DNA of 64,000 nucleotides. It comes from Apostichopus parvimensis. Lineage: Eukaryota > Echinodermata > Holothuroidea > Aspidochirotida > Stichopodidae. This document shows, in pieces, positions 34,312-45,642 of the stretch (position 1 is its first letter; each line of letters begins with the position of its first letter). A model generated the notes under the pieces. The model was given only the letters and a program-made list of their open reading frames with translations, made no database searches and had not been told where the DNA came from. The stretch lies in contig KN882749.1 of assembly GCA_000934455.1 (NCBI GenBank), forward strand, positions 125,502 through 189,501. Direction: 5' to 3'. The position numbers were made by a program, and so were the translations under genes.

Positions 34312-34860
34312 TTCGTTTTCATTTTTCAAGCCGAGGCAAAGAAATTTCAGAATTCCATCCACATTGTGAGTTCGACATCGTCGCAAACAGATATTTAATG
34401 TATATTCAACTTCTTTTCTTCAAAGTTTTGCTTCAAGGAATTCGATTGCTGCTTTATGAATATGTATTAAAACGGATTTTCAGACGATATCCAAGCTGCA
34501 GTGTACTAACATATAGTGATGGGCTAAGCTCCTACGATGCATTTCACCGATTTTGCCAAGTGTTGACTGCAGGGAAACGCGGGCAAAAGTTCCCTACAAA
34601 CAAGTTTCGGAGCGTGTGCAAAAAAGGCCTGCAACAACTGTGTTTCAGCCCGATTTGGACATAAATCGGTGAAAAAGTCATAGAATGAGATAAAATTCTC
34701 GAATAAAAGATAGTAACTTTTCTTGGCCTATATGATATATGCTTGCTCTGGAAATTCTAGAGAAAAAGAACTTTGTATGAAGACGCCGAAAGAGAAGAGA
34801 GAGTCCCACTTACTGTTACAATATCTCTATACATGTAATGTATTGAGATAAAAATCGGTC
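34312..34860. other. Gap between hairpin array and MULE element
   Basis: A plus-strand open frame (34,299-34,664) overlaps it, but its protein shows no domain. No gene is called. Confidence 0.3.
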
Positions 34861-34932
34861 GGTGGCCGGTGGGAGACCGCCCGGGAATCGGGTCATCAGG
34901 CGGTCGCTCTACGGACGCCACACTAAGAAATT
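34860..34932. repeat. GC-rich arm outside the MULE left end
   Basis: GGTCGGTGGCCGGTGGGAGA and GGCGGTCGCTC resemble the GC-rich words at 222-605 and 44,560-44,642. It may be a diverged outermost part of the MULE inverted repeat. Confidence 0.4.
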
Positions 34933-35095
34933 CCCGGGCAGCGAATTTTTTTCCCAAACAGGTTTACCTATCAGCGTAAAATCCTGCCTCCTGATTGGTT
35001 CAGAGGTATACGCATCATGAATATTCATGAGCTGAGCTCACAGCACTGTGGCTGAGCTGCAAATGCCTAGTATATGTATTACGCAAGCGCGTGGA
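34933..35095 (+). repeat. MULE left terminal inverted repeat
   Basis: From CCCGGGCAGCGAATTTTTTT through TTTACCTATCAGCGTAAAAT, CTGATTGGTTCAGAGG and ATGAATATTCATGAGC, this segment is the near-perfect reverse complement of 44,396-44,537 for about 100 bp, with looser matching beyond. Confidence 0.85.
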
Positions 35096-35159
35096 CTTCA
35101 GTTTCGCTGGCCATTTAGGGTGTACAAAATGTATGTGAGCTGTGTTATGAGGGTATTTT

Positions 35160-35400
35160 TATTGGAGAAAGGGGGGGGGGGCTGTCCGTGTGTTTGTGAA
35201 AACTTACAGTACACACACTAATCCAATTTCACACATAGGCTATACATACAAACACACTCTTTCTCTCTCTCTCTTTCTCCACCCACTTCCCCCCACCCCT
35301 CTCTCTCTCTAAACACACACCCACCCACCCTCATGTATTTACAAACACATAAGCAACAAATGCACACACTAGCTGTCAAGAATACACAATAGACACACAC
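35160..35400. repeat. Poly-G run and CA/CT-rich microsatellite
   Basis: A G-run at about 35,171 is followed by CA, CT and CCCA-rich simple sequence from 35,210 to 35,395. Confidence 0.75.
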
Positions 35401-36640
35401 AATGAGTATGAATTATCTTATCAGGATGGTCCTTGAAGACAGGAGATGGTTGGGTGTGGGTCAAAGCCACTGTGTTGCTCTGGGCATGATATCCTGACAT
35501 ATCAGTGGTTCTGGTTCCTTTGTGACAGAGGAACCTGGCCAAAGAAAACAAAGGACAAAAAATAATATATACAGGCTCTACACATGTCAAAGACAAGCTT
35601 TTATTATTAATATGCATACCAAGTGCACATTATACTGATTTATCTCTAAACATGAGTATCTGACTAAGTCATTTTTCAATCTTTTATATATCTTCAAACT
35701 TCTTTTCTCAAGATCATCCAACTTAAATCACAATCAAAACAATATTGAAAGGACTTCCATTTCATTGCATTAATTTCAGCTTTCAACAATAAATACAAAT
35801 AGCAGGTTCATAACCTTTGACCTACTTTCATGAATTTAAACTTGATATGACATGCACAGGATATGATTTTACATTTTCTGTTATTAAGATACAACCCTCA
35901 TACACATTTATTTCACTGCCTCTGTCAACTAAATTTTGCCTCCATATATATTGCATGCATGTGTCACTGCTTTTCAGACTAATTCAGATTACATAATAAC
36001 ATAACCTGAAATTTCTTTGCCACTTGCATGTACTGACGCTATATACAGACAATTTCTAAGCATTCAAACAAATCCCATTTTTAATTGAAACCTGAACTCT
36101 CACTATTTTTTCTCGGATTCGAAATTAGACATCAAGACTCTATGTGCAAGAATTTTGCATGACCTTTCACATAAAAGGTAGTATGAAATTTTACCTCAAT
36201 TATTTTCAAGATTTTCTTCTAATAATAATCTTTCTTTGTCAATACATTCTAATTACAAGTATGTATAACTCTTACTGAAATGTATGAAAAATGTCACCAT
36301 TTTCTTAAATGAACAAAAGTTATTTGAATGAACTAAAATCTAAATTAGCCAATTAAATCATCAGTCATTAAAATGACTACATGCGTGAGATAATATCTTA
36401 CTTGAAAATTCACTCATGCCTCCATTTATTTTCTTCAAAAGTCATGTTTCTTCATTCTATCCTACAAGACTATTTTTTGTCTCATATAAGTTCTTAACAA
36501 TTTTCCTAGCATTTGTTGACCATTATGCCTATAACTTGTTTAACTCACTTCAAATCTAACTTGGTACAATTTACTTGACAGAAATTGTTTATACGCCAGT
36601 GATTGAAGTATTTGTGTGCTCACAATGAAATTTGGGAAAT
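35400..36640. other. Non-coding part of MULE element
   Basis: AT-rich DNA 3-prime of the transposase gene. No gene or named repeat recognised. Confidence 0.35.
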
Positions 36641-37340
36641 GTTAAAGGAGAATGAAACCCTGGGGAAAAATCAATTTTAATGAAAAGAGAGGATAGAGAT
36701 AAGCAACTTAAAAAAGTTCCATCAATATCGGTTACAAAATGAGAAAGTTATGAAAGTTTGAAAAGTCTGAATTTACTTTCTATGGCGATCCTCAAATTGG
36801 CAATGTTGCTTCAAAGTGACAGGTTTAGTAGTACAATGCTCCATATGTTTTGTACACAAAATTCATATTTTCCCCATTATCTCTCAAGGTGCAGCTTGTC
36901 TCCTTCTTAGCTCAAGATATATCATGGGAAAAAGACAAGCAGCATCTTTAGAGATAATGGAGAAAATATTAAATTGTGTGTACAAAACATATTGAGAATT
37001 GTACAACTATAGCTTGGCAGCATCTGTGATGTTATTGTGGACAAATCTCCATTAATTTTGTGCATAATTTATTTATATTTATTTATATTAAATTCTATGC
37101 CAGGAATGAACATAATTTTTCCAAAAATGCTTGCAGAATCAATCTAGCCATGTCATACTCAAACATTGAATTAAAAGAATGTATATTTTTCTGGAAAATT
37201 AAGAAAGTGTTAAATTCTGTGTACAAAATCAATGGAGAGTTGTCCACAATGACATTACAGATGCTGGCAAAGTCGCCAATTCAAGGATCCCTGTAATAAG
37301 GATTTACTTAAACTTTGAAAGTTCATAAACTTTTGAACAG
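36640..37340. mobile_element. Palindromic MITE, about 0.7 kb
   Basis: The two halves are inverted copies around about 36,925. ATGTTTTGTACACA near 36,845 pairs with TGTGTACAAAACAT near 36,976, and TTTCCCCATTATCTCT pairs with AGAGATAATGGAGAAA. TGAAAGTTTGAAAAGT and the GGCGATCCTCAAATTGGC region near 36,785 pair with their partners near 37,265-37,325. No coding capacity. Confidence 0.75.
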
Positions 37341-37509
37341 ATTGCCCGCTTTCGCTCAAACTTTCACTGTCTAACTCTTCTTCTTCTTCTTTATTCACTG
37401 AAAGCACACTGATGTCTGGCTTTCATTTAACTGTCTAGCCGACTATACATGTAACTACCACTTTGAAGATTTCTTTTGACCAATCCCTTCATTGTTTGTT
37501 ACACACTGA

Positions 37510-39227
37510 CTGAGAGAATGGGGGGCTTTCCTTGGTTTCTTTTTTGATGGCCACTCCCTTCCTTCGACCCTGTTTCATTTTCTTTGAAGAGGTCATATCC
37601 AGGGAAGCACCAGTGTATTTACCGAAAGTCTTCAGGGCACCAATAAGGGCAGAATTCGTTTTCAAGGAGTGAACTGTTTAACAAAGGATTCAACAGGCTC
37701 ACTGAGTTCTTCTGGATCGCGCCTGAGCATTGCAATTAGTTGACTGGCACAGTCATTAATAGCAGCTTCCAAAGAGGCTAATTTATCATTACAGGGTGGT
37801 TCACCTCCATCAACATTTGACTGCAACGGAATTATTCTGCAGCATCCTCTGAACATTCAAAGACTCCACAGCCGCATTGGAGCTGGACGGAGCTGCAACT
37901 GAAGCAAGAGAAGGGCACACGGATTCAACTACATTATCATCATCACTCAGACTACCCATCTGGTCTTGTACCTGTACCCCAGGATCCTCTTCTAGTGGCA
38001 AGCCTGCAATTGGTAAGGATGTGAACCATCTTGGTCTCACATTCTTCTGACCAGTTGCCAGAAATAGCAATATGTTCCCGCAAGTCAGGGTCTCTGAGGG
38101 GTAAGAAATTCAGCGAGGTCTCGTTGAAATGCCGCACAAATGGTGCTTGCAGGGAGCGCCATCCATTCCTGTAATGCATGTGCACACTCCAATTTTTGTA
38201 TCCACGTTGTATTTTGTTTCCTCCTTCGTCTGACTCTTCACCTCGTAACAATGGGCACCAATCTTGGTGATGCTGGTGGGTGGAATCGATGACCCACCAG
38301 GGAGGTACTTCTTTGAAACTGTCACATCAACTCGCCCATTAGCCAAGTCAGTGAGTCTACGCTCGTAATACCTGGAGACACGTGTCACAAGAAAGTCCAA
38401 CAGCTGAACAACATTGTACGCTCTCACTCGCTCAAAGATTTGATCCTTGAGAATTCTCATCGCCGCCTCGGCATAGTTGTTGGTGTTCGTTACCCCGAGT
38501 GGGTAACTCGTGACGATAGCACACAGCCCATGCTTGACGGCGATTATACAGTTTCTGAACATGTGCTAGGGCGTTTGGATAGAGGTGAGCAACTTCACTA
38601 CCCAGGAGCTCTTCATATGCTTCCTCAAGAGTATTTTCAGACATTGAGAATGTCATCTTTTTGACAGCAAAAAGCAGCTGTGGTCTATGCTCCTTCCTGA
38701 TGTGATTCTTTCCTTCCCACATGAATCTCCACACCGCCTGCAGCAAGTGGAAAACACAAAGAATCAACGTAGCATCTGGAAAAACTGCTGCCGGGCTCTG
38801 CCTTTCTGCCTCGCTATCATCAGACAAAACAACACGAGGGCCAAGTGGGCCGCGGCCAAAAAAGGCATCTTTTGGTATGATGTCTAAGTACAGTTTTAAT
38901 GCCAGGGTAATGCAATCCCTAGACTCGGTCACAATCAGGCATCCAAGGGGCAGACCACCAGCAGCACTGTGGGTCAAGAGCATAAATACCCTGCAGTCAT
39001 ATCGATCCATGCCCCCCGAAGCATCGATAAAGACAAGTTCTCCGCTGACTGCAACGTTTCATGAGCGGAGAACATAGAGCGATGGCAATCTTGTTGTTGA
39101 CCTGATCGATCTTGGCACAGACCTGACCTACCTCAATGTTGTACCCTGCAATGGCAGCTTCAAGTCACTGAAGATTTTCTCGCCACTTGCAGCACCATAT
39201 GCCTTGTCAAAGATCTTGAGGTACAAC
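37510..39227 (-). CDS. MULE transposase, core exon with DDE and SWIM finger
   Basis: The acceptor TATTCCAG leads into LYLKIFDKAYGAASGEKIFS. The core shows ELVFIDASGGMDRYDCRVF (first Asp), RVVLSDDSEAERQ (second Asp), CVFHLLQAVWRFMW (CxxH) and TNTNNYAEAAMRILKD (Glu). A SWIM finger CTCITGMDGAPCKH follows, then NFLPLRDPDLREHIAISG and a tail with VESFVKQF and ALKTFGKYTGASL. The frame changes near 39,120, near 38,500 and again in the C-terminal third, so it is a pseudogene in this form. Length and order are otherwise those of a full MULE transposase. Confidence 0.85.
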
Positions 39228-40931
39228 CTGGAATATAAAAATGGATAAATGGTGACTACATGGTAAATGTTTTAGAATACTAATTTACATCTTCCCACTA
39301 CAAGATGTTATTCAGACAAACGCATGACTGAGAGGACCAAGAGAATTTGACAATGATAGGCAACAGAATGCATTACAATGAGGATTTATTTGAAAATACA
39401 CATATTTGACCATTAATTCCAAATTTCTTCACTTATGTTTTATGAATTCTAAAATGCCCAATGCCATGAAATATTCTACATAGATTAAATTTTTTTAAGT
39501 TATATTTTGATTCCTTAAGTCCCCAATTGATGTGTTATATTACAATTTTGGACAATTGACCTGTAAATGATGAGATCGAACTTATTCAACAATGCCAAAA
39601 GATCTTGTCTGCATATGGCAATGTTACAGAGAACACATTAAATCATGCTATTTGAGGTTCTCTGCATTTCAGGATGTTCTTCCTGGTTCTCGCAATATGA
39701 CTTCAAAGGCCTCTGCAACCAAAATGCAAGTTAATTCCTGTTGATGTGCAGGATTGCATACAACTCGTATTTTGCTATTCAAATATCCAAACATGTTTCA
39801 TGGATTTTTGAACAATTATTCTTTCAACCTGCTGAGCTCCATCCCTAAAAAACCTCCAGATCTCATGCCTTCAGTGATATCAACTGTCAATCATTAGTGA
39901 GCTATCAATCGACGGTGGTATGTAATAGCTTGCCAGAGCTGTTCAACTGTTTACAGTACTAACATAGGAGTTGCTATGTCAGACATGTATCACCAGTGTA
40001 AGAGTCGGGTTTGAACAATTCCTAGCACACTCTTAAACAGAGCAGAGACTGCACAGCAGACATTTTGCATGGATGGATATCTACTCACTGCTTGTAACCA
40101 GGTTTCAATAATGAGTCACTGCATAGTTTTGTTGACCATCCAAATTCCATGCAAATTATACCAAGAACAAATATTCATGTAGTCACATATAGCTCAACAT
40201 CACAAAGTATTCACACTAAATATAATTTTGGAATTGTCGAAAATCGAGGGTATCTTGATGGATTTCCATTAAAACTAAATGGATTCTTGACTGCGCGCAG
40301 TCGAAATTTATGCCTCCGCCATAGCCTGATCAGAAATATATTACACACCTAACTTGTTACATTTTCAAATATTGACCAGTGTGACCTTTGACCCCCAAAT
40401 CTTATCAGATGCACAGTCACTCCCATACATGCATGAGCCAAGTTTGAAGATGATCCCTCAAAGGATTATTTGGTTATTGCGAGAACAAGATATTTTCATG
40501 TATGTTATGACCTGTGGCCTTGACCATTCTTGTGACCCAAAAATGTAATCATTTCATCCTCATCACTCACATAATTATGCATACTTGGGCCAAGTTTGAA
40601 GTAGGTCCCTTAAAAGGTTCTTTAGTTATCGCAAGAACGAGATATTTTCAGGTATATAATGACCTCTGCGACCTTTGATCTTATCACCCCAAAAACTAAT
40701 CAGATCATCGTCACTCCTATATGCATACTTGGACCAAGTTTTAAGTTGCTAAGTCAAACGGTTCTTTAGTTATCGCAAGAACGAAAATAGGATGGTGGAC
40801 GGACGGACGACCCCATAAAACATAATGCTTCTGGCAACCACCTAGGATGGGCGGGGGTATAAAAAATACATTAATGAATGACATCTTTTTTTGGGGGGGG
40901 GGAGGGGCAAGACTATAATATGAATTCTCAC
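39228..40931. other. MULE gene intron
   Basis: Lies between the donor GTGAGA at 40,931 and the acceptor at 39,228 (minus strand). Mostly AT-rich; the tandem repeat at 40,350-40,800 lies in it. Confidence 0.6.
40350..40815 (+). repeat. Tandem CCTTTGACC-type repeat, three units
   Basis: Three units of about 140-150 bp share TGCATACTTGGRCCAAGTTT, TTATCGCAAGAACGA and GAGATATTTTCA, ending in GGACGGACGGACGAC. A poly-G run follows at about 40,892. The pattern is known as a widespread dispersed repeat in marine invertebrates; its element class is unclear. Confidence 0.7.
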
Positions 40932-41195
40932 CTGTGACAGAATTGTGTGTCTGGACACTTTGCACGGTCAGCAGCTTCATACACATAATCTTGGTCATAC
41001 TGTAGTTGCAGATCCAGTTTGTGTGTGTTCGAAGCTGATGCAGGTGAATGGCCTTTAGAGAACAAGTCTTTGAATTTCTCAACCGTCTCCTTGCTGACAT
41101 CTCTGTGCTTCAGTGTATCGGCACTATCATTCATGTGGTTATGGGTGTTAGGATCTTGACAACAGTTTGATAGGCTGGCAAGTGAAGATGTTTAC
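40932..41195 (-). CDS. MULE transposase, middle exon
   Basis: DPNTHNHMNDSADTLKHRDV is followed by KETVEKFKDLFSKGHSPASA, THKLDLQLQYDQDYVYEAAD and RAKCPDTQFCHR. These words match the segment before the DDE core in animal MULE proteins (F-KGHSP-A, HKLDLQ, ADR-CPD-Q-C). The donor GTGAGA splits an Arg codon completed by the next exon. The 5-prime border near 41,195 is uncertain. Confidence 0.72.
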
Positions 41196-42514
41196 TTTTG
41201 GCTCTGAAATTGACAATGAAAGATATAAATTGCAGTCTCGAAAAACGGAAGTAACCGATGACTTTTAACCCCTGGCATTTTTATTCAATGCAAACTGAAC
41301 CAAACAATTGAATACTGGAATACAGGCAAGCAAAGAGTCAACATGTCATTTTATTTTCTCTGAGTTAACGGACTACGCCTAGATATACATATATCTTGCT
41401 CCATTGGCCACCATACACAATCATAATTTCAATGTCAAAGATAAGAGACAATCAACCATCAGAAGTCAAATATGTTGTACCAAGTTTTGAAAATGCTAAA
41501 TAGTAGAGCTTACTAAGAAAGCCTGTGAGATAATCGTGCCAACTTTGATTTTTCTCTTTCTCTAACTTTTTTATATTGGGGGCACTTAATCAATAAAAAT
41601 TTTGTTTCATTTTTTTCAACAACATCTTCGGCCATATGAAATTGCATTTTGACCCATACAGTGTATCTCAGGTTTTAAGCATGTACAAGGTTTAAATTTG
41701 GGGACTTTAAACTTTTGATTTTTGATTTCCAGGTCATGCAGAAAGGCAGTAACTTTCCAATCCAAAATGGTTGCCATAATGGTTGCCATAAATCTACATG
41801 TATCGATGTTTTATACACATTGAGTAGTGAGATAACAAGTTATACAGTCTAATGTAATTGAACAATGGGACTAGGTTGGCATATACATGTATGCCTATAA
41901 TATCAATCACTAACTTAATATTGAGTTTTCACATGACTTCCAAGGCAAAACATTTTCAATTTGCTATTATTTTTGAAACATAATACACAAAACTCCATGT
42001 TAATTTTTCCATAATACAAAAGTCTATGGAAGCGATTTCAATCAGCGATTTAAGAAATAAATATGGGTGATTTAAATCGCACCAACCCTGGTAATGATTA
42101 GCTAAAGTTAATACATCTTTTATTCAGGAACGGCATCACCTACTGCACTGGAAATGGTATAATTTTATTCAGTATATTTTTCTTTTACTGACCATATTCC
42201 ATGTGTGATTGCTAGCATTCAGGATAAAGAGAAACTGCTATCCCTGTCCCTCTATGGGTTAACCCAACAAATTATTCCTATCACTCCTAGCTTCCTTTGT
42301 GTAATTTCACATCCCAACTAGGTTTACCAAGGTAAAAAAGGCCGAACTCAATGAAACTTCTTGTAGTCTTGTCTTCAATTCCTTCCAAACATCCCTGAAT
42401 CAGACACTGTAGTTCATGTAATTTTGTCACAATATTGGAGGTTAATGCATAAACCAGTTTGCAGCAGTTACTAAACACACAAGCATTACACTCTTATATT
42501 TATGAAACTAACGT
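41196..42514. other. MULE gene intron
   Basis: AT-rich spacer between the middle and N-terminal exons. Nothing else recognised. Confidence 0.4.
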
Positions 42515-42845
42515 GCTGAGTTTCCCAGGAATCTTTTTAACAGTCACAGCTAGCTTCGCTGGACAATTCGTGTTCTTTGACGACATTTTCTAACTTGCTG
42601 TTTCAGACCGAGGAAGAGTCTTGTGTTGGCAACGGTAAAAAAACCTTGAACAGATTCACCCATCCATTTTTTAGCTTAGTTGCTTCAACACGAAATGTCA
42701 CTTTGGTGAGCTGTTGGTATTTTTCTAGCCACAGTTTAGCATCATCTTCATTGGAAATGTCAATTGTGAATCCTGCCTCATATTTGCCGTCCGCAACCTC
42801 TTGATAATTGCAAATGTGCTAGGCATAGTCAGGTGGAAGGGATTC
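42515..42845 (-). CDS. MULE transposase, N-terminal exon
   Basis: YEAGFTIDISNEDDAKLWLE, KVTFRVEATKLKNGWVNLFK and, in another frame, QHKTLPRSE and KNTNCPAKLAVTVKKIPGKL resemble the N-terminal zinc-binding part of MULE proteins (F-V-RCQHKT then CPAKL). The frame changes near 42,645 and a TAG lies near the 5-prime end of the exon, so this part is also decayed. Confidence 0.65.
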
Positions 42846-42954
42846 CTGTAATTTAAGAAAGAAGTAGGACATGTTTAGTTGTTTTGTATGAAGAGTCAGG
42901 GTTGACTAAAGTTGTGCTTCACAGATGAGGATGGCGAGAATAAAATGAATTGCG

Positions 42955-43395
42955 GTTTGTATCCACTTGGTCTACTAGCAGATTGATTCTTAGATTGTCT
43001 AAGACCATCATGGCTAAACCAACTTAAGTCTACTATCAATTTGGTGCAACTGCCATTTGGTCCAACCATCACTTGGTCCAGAAACTCACTTGGGCTAACT
43101 GTCATTTAGTCTAATGTCCACAGATGGTCTAAGTTGCACTTCATCTACTAACTTTTTCGCACTTTGTGAAATGAAAATTGGGTTCATAAAAAGTTCATCT
43201 AATCATAGACTAAGTGGTGCTAGACCAAGTGGATATTAGACAAAATGGGTATAGCCTAACAAGCCCTAACTGGAGATTAGACCAAGCAAATGGTTAGTAA
43301 ATGAACTGGTTGTAGACGAACTAGGATTAGACCATGTGGGATGAGACCAAACGATAAGTAGACATAGTGGGTGCAGACCAAGTGGCAATTTACCT
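42955..43395. repeat. Foldback array of GGTCTA/TAGACC units
   Basis: About 18 degenerate 20-25 bp units. The left half (to about 43,140) carries TTTGGTCYAAC and CACTTGG; the right half carries the reverse complement (GACCAAGTGG, TAGACCAA), so the whole is a large imperfect hairpin. The design recalls the CGATAAACATGG arrays, but the unit sequence is unrelated. Confidence 0.7.
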
Positions 43396-43434
43396 GATAT
43401 GCTTTTTGATGTTGGTAAAGCACAAAAGCCTGTA

Positions 43435-44395
43435 CTATGCCCCCCCCCCCCCATATGTTTCAATGTTTATGACAAATCAAATGGCAATTCTACTTTCATT
43501 GGCCTCCGAGGCATTGACCTAACGTTAGGTGTAGCGGGAAACAGGCTGCATGGAACATTTTAGGTATATAAGTATAACCCAAACTACTGCATCCAAAACC
43601 TCAGAGAGCACATTTCTCCACCAAGCAGTGCAGTCCAAAATACTGCCTGCAAAAAATATAAGCAGCTAAGTTCCTCCCATTTTATAGCCTAACCCCTGTG
43701 ACCTTTGACCTCAACATCCCAAAATTTAATCAGATCACTGGCACCTCTAACGTTATGCATACACCAAGCCATAATTGAGCCTTTCATGAGGTATCATAAC
43801 TTTAGTCTGATCCATTATTAGACTAACTTAGAACAGGTGATTTCATGCATTTTACGAGTATGACTCCTGTGATTTGATCTCATCATAACCCCCAAATTTA
43901 ATCATCTGTTCCCTTTTCCATTATGAACATATCCTGAAAGTTACGCCTAATATATTAATAACGAAACAGTGACAAGCTGAGGTCACGTGACCGTGTAACG
44001 TTACTGTCTCACTTATACATACACACAGCAATTAACTAGACAATCAAGTACTTAGTTAAATCTAGGCCTAGACCTACGTTAGGCCTAGATCTAAACACTT
44101 TCTAACCAAACTGCTGCATCATAGACTAAATTCGCCTATGGGATGGGCCGATTTACAATTTCACAATAACAATGTGGTACTTCCGTAAAGGCTTTGATGG
44201 TTCTTGCAGAAGAAATCGGTATTCTCTTCTTTAGAGCGACCAAAATTGCAGAGAGTTGTCGACGCCGCCATAATTGCTCATGTAAAAGTTACAACTTTGA
44301 ACCAATTACTGCGCATGCATGCATGCAGTGTACGTACCTACGTACACAGCTAGCTAGCATATAGCTGCATATGCTCTGAGCAGTTTCGACTTGTG
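43435..44395. other. Right inner part of MULE element
   Basis: Poly-C run at 43,441, then AT-rich DNA with a CCTTTGACCTC-type repeat unit at about 43,695-43,920 and short palindromes (GCATGCATGC, AGCTAGCTAGC) at 44,310-44,370. No gene. Confidence 0.4.
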
Positions 44396-44537
44396 TCACG
44401 CGCATGCGTAATACTACTAGTATCTTAGCAGCTGAGACATGAATATTCATGATGCGTATACCTCTGAACCAATTAGGAGGCAGGATTTTACGCTCATAGG
44501 TAAACCTGTTTGGGAAAAATATTCGCGCCCGGGCATC
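44396..44537 (-). repeat. MULE right terminal inverted repeat
   Basis: Reverse complement of the left end at 34,933-35,095; best over 44,429-44,537 (ATGAATATTCATGA, TTGGTTCAGAGG, CCCAAACAGGTTTACC when read on the minus strand). Confidence 0.85.
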
Positions 44538-44544
44538 GCTTGGA

Positions 44545-44645
44545 ATTTACAGCCCGCTCAACTTCTCGAAAAATCTAATAATTCCAGCGGCGGCGGGCAG
44601 GCTACAAATCGCTCGGTCGCCGCTCTGATTTGTGACCGTAGCTTA
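44545..44645. repeat. GC-rich arm outside the MULE right end
   Basis: GCGGCGGCGGGCAGGC and GCTCGGTCGCCGCT, ending TTGTGACCGTAGC. The last two match the segment at 222-605, the last one in reverse complement. It may be the outermost MULE arm or an older element into which the MULE inserted. Confidence 0.45.
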
Positions 44646-45640
44646 AGCGTACTTTATCGCCATAATGAGTATTGATCGTTTGGGGACCTGCCGCGAGGGC
44701 GGATTGGGGGAGGGTGGGGTCGGAGGGGTGCGACTGAGTGTGTCGATCGTTCTTTTAAATATACAGGTTATTGCCTTCTACTTTCATATAGTTAAATCCC
44801 ATGAACATGTTCGAACTCTGAACACGGGCGGGTATTCTGTTTATCATTTTGGACCGGACTGCACTATGTACATTACTTCTGGCCATTGGCGGCCTTTCAT
44901 GAAACGGTTAGCTGTTGACCTAACAGTAGACCTATACACTAATTTAGTAGCCACAGAAGTAAAATTTTGTTAAACATTTTTAAAGGACTTATCCTATGGA
45001 AGACTTTACTGGTGTCTGTATACGGTTTATCGTTTTAACACATACTTCAACGTGCATTAATTGCCCTTTTTTGGATAAATTTGTAATAGCCTAAATCAAT
45101 GTTTCTTCATCGGGGTGTAAATTGATTTCAGATGATTCTCTGCGAAAATGGGATTAAAGTACGGTTAAACGCCTGGTATTTCTTTCAAGCCACCCTGTAA
45201 CTTTGCACATGCTGCATCGTCCCGGGGTCGATCCCCGCTCTGGTGCTTGTCAATAAATGCCGAACTCTGTATTTTCTTTATTTCCTCCCGTCAGTCTATT
45301 CTTGCATTTTTTGTATGGACATAACAAAAGCTCTTCTTGACTACAACCCAAAACAAGAATTCCACACACGCCAGTCTGAGTCATCCAAACCTGATACAGG
45401 TTGATGAATGGTGACTTTATGACCTTGCCCTGTATCCAAGGTTAATGATCAAGGTTACAAGGCATCAAAGTTGCGCAAAAGACGATTTCTAGGAGGTATC
45501 TCCTCCGTCGGTAATTTCGATGAGTGTCCCGACTACCCTTCACTCCTGTACGGATGTCTCGTTTAGACCGGTCCGCTCGGCGTTGAGGATATTACCCCGA
45601 TTGCCAATCCGTCATTAACTGGTAACCGATGATTAATTCT
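44646..45640. other. Spacer, no gene called
   Basis: Contains open frames without domains. At 45,215-45,240, CGGGGTCGATCCCCG has the shape of a tRNA T-arm/B box, but no cloverleaf can be drawn around it; it may be a worn SINE head. Confidence 0.3.
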
Positions 45641-45642
45641 TA

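Larger units (their letters stand above)
34933..44537 (-). mobile_element. MULE-type DNA transposon, about 9.6 kb, inactive
   Basis: Long inverted ends bracket a minus-strand transposase gene with an N-terminal zinc-binding region, DDE core and SWIM finger, the standard make-up of Mutator-like transposases. The family moves by cut and paste, usually with 8-11 bp target duplications; I could not define the exact termini or a duplication because the outermost arms are diverged. Later insertions inside include a palindromic MITE, a tandem CCTTTGACC-type repeat and a foldback array. The gene carries several disruptions, so the copy is unlikely to be autonomous now. The close match of the ends suggests a moderate age. 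Confidence 0.8.

Noticed and set aside
38440-39077. Plus-strand open frames over the MULE core
   Set aside because: Shadows of the minus-strand transposase with clear DDE and SWIM motifs.
45190-45250. tRNA gene around CGGGGTCGATCCCCG
   Set aside because: Only a T-arm-like hairpin is present; no acceptor, D or anticodon arms could be drawn.
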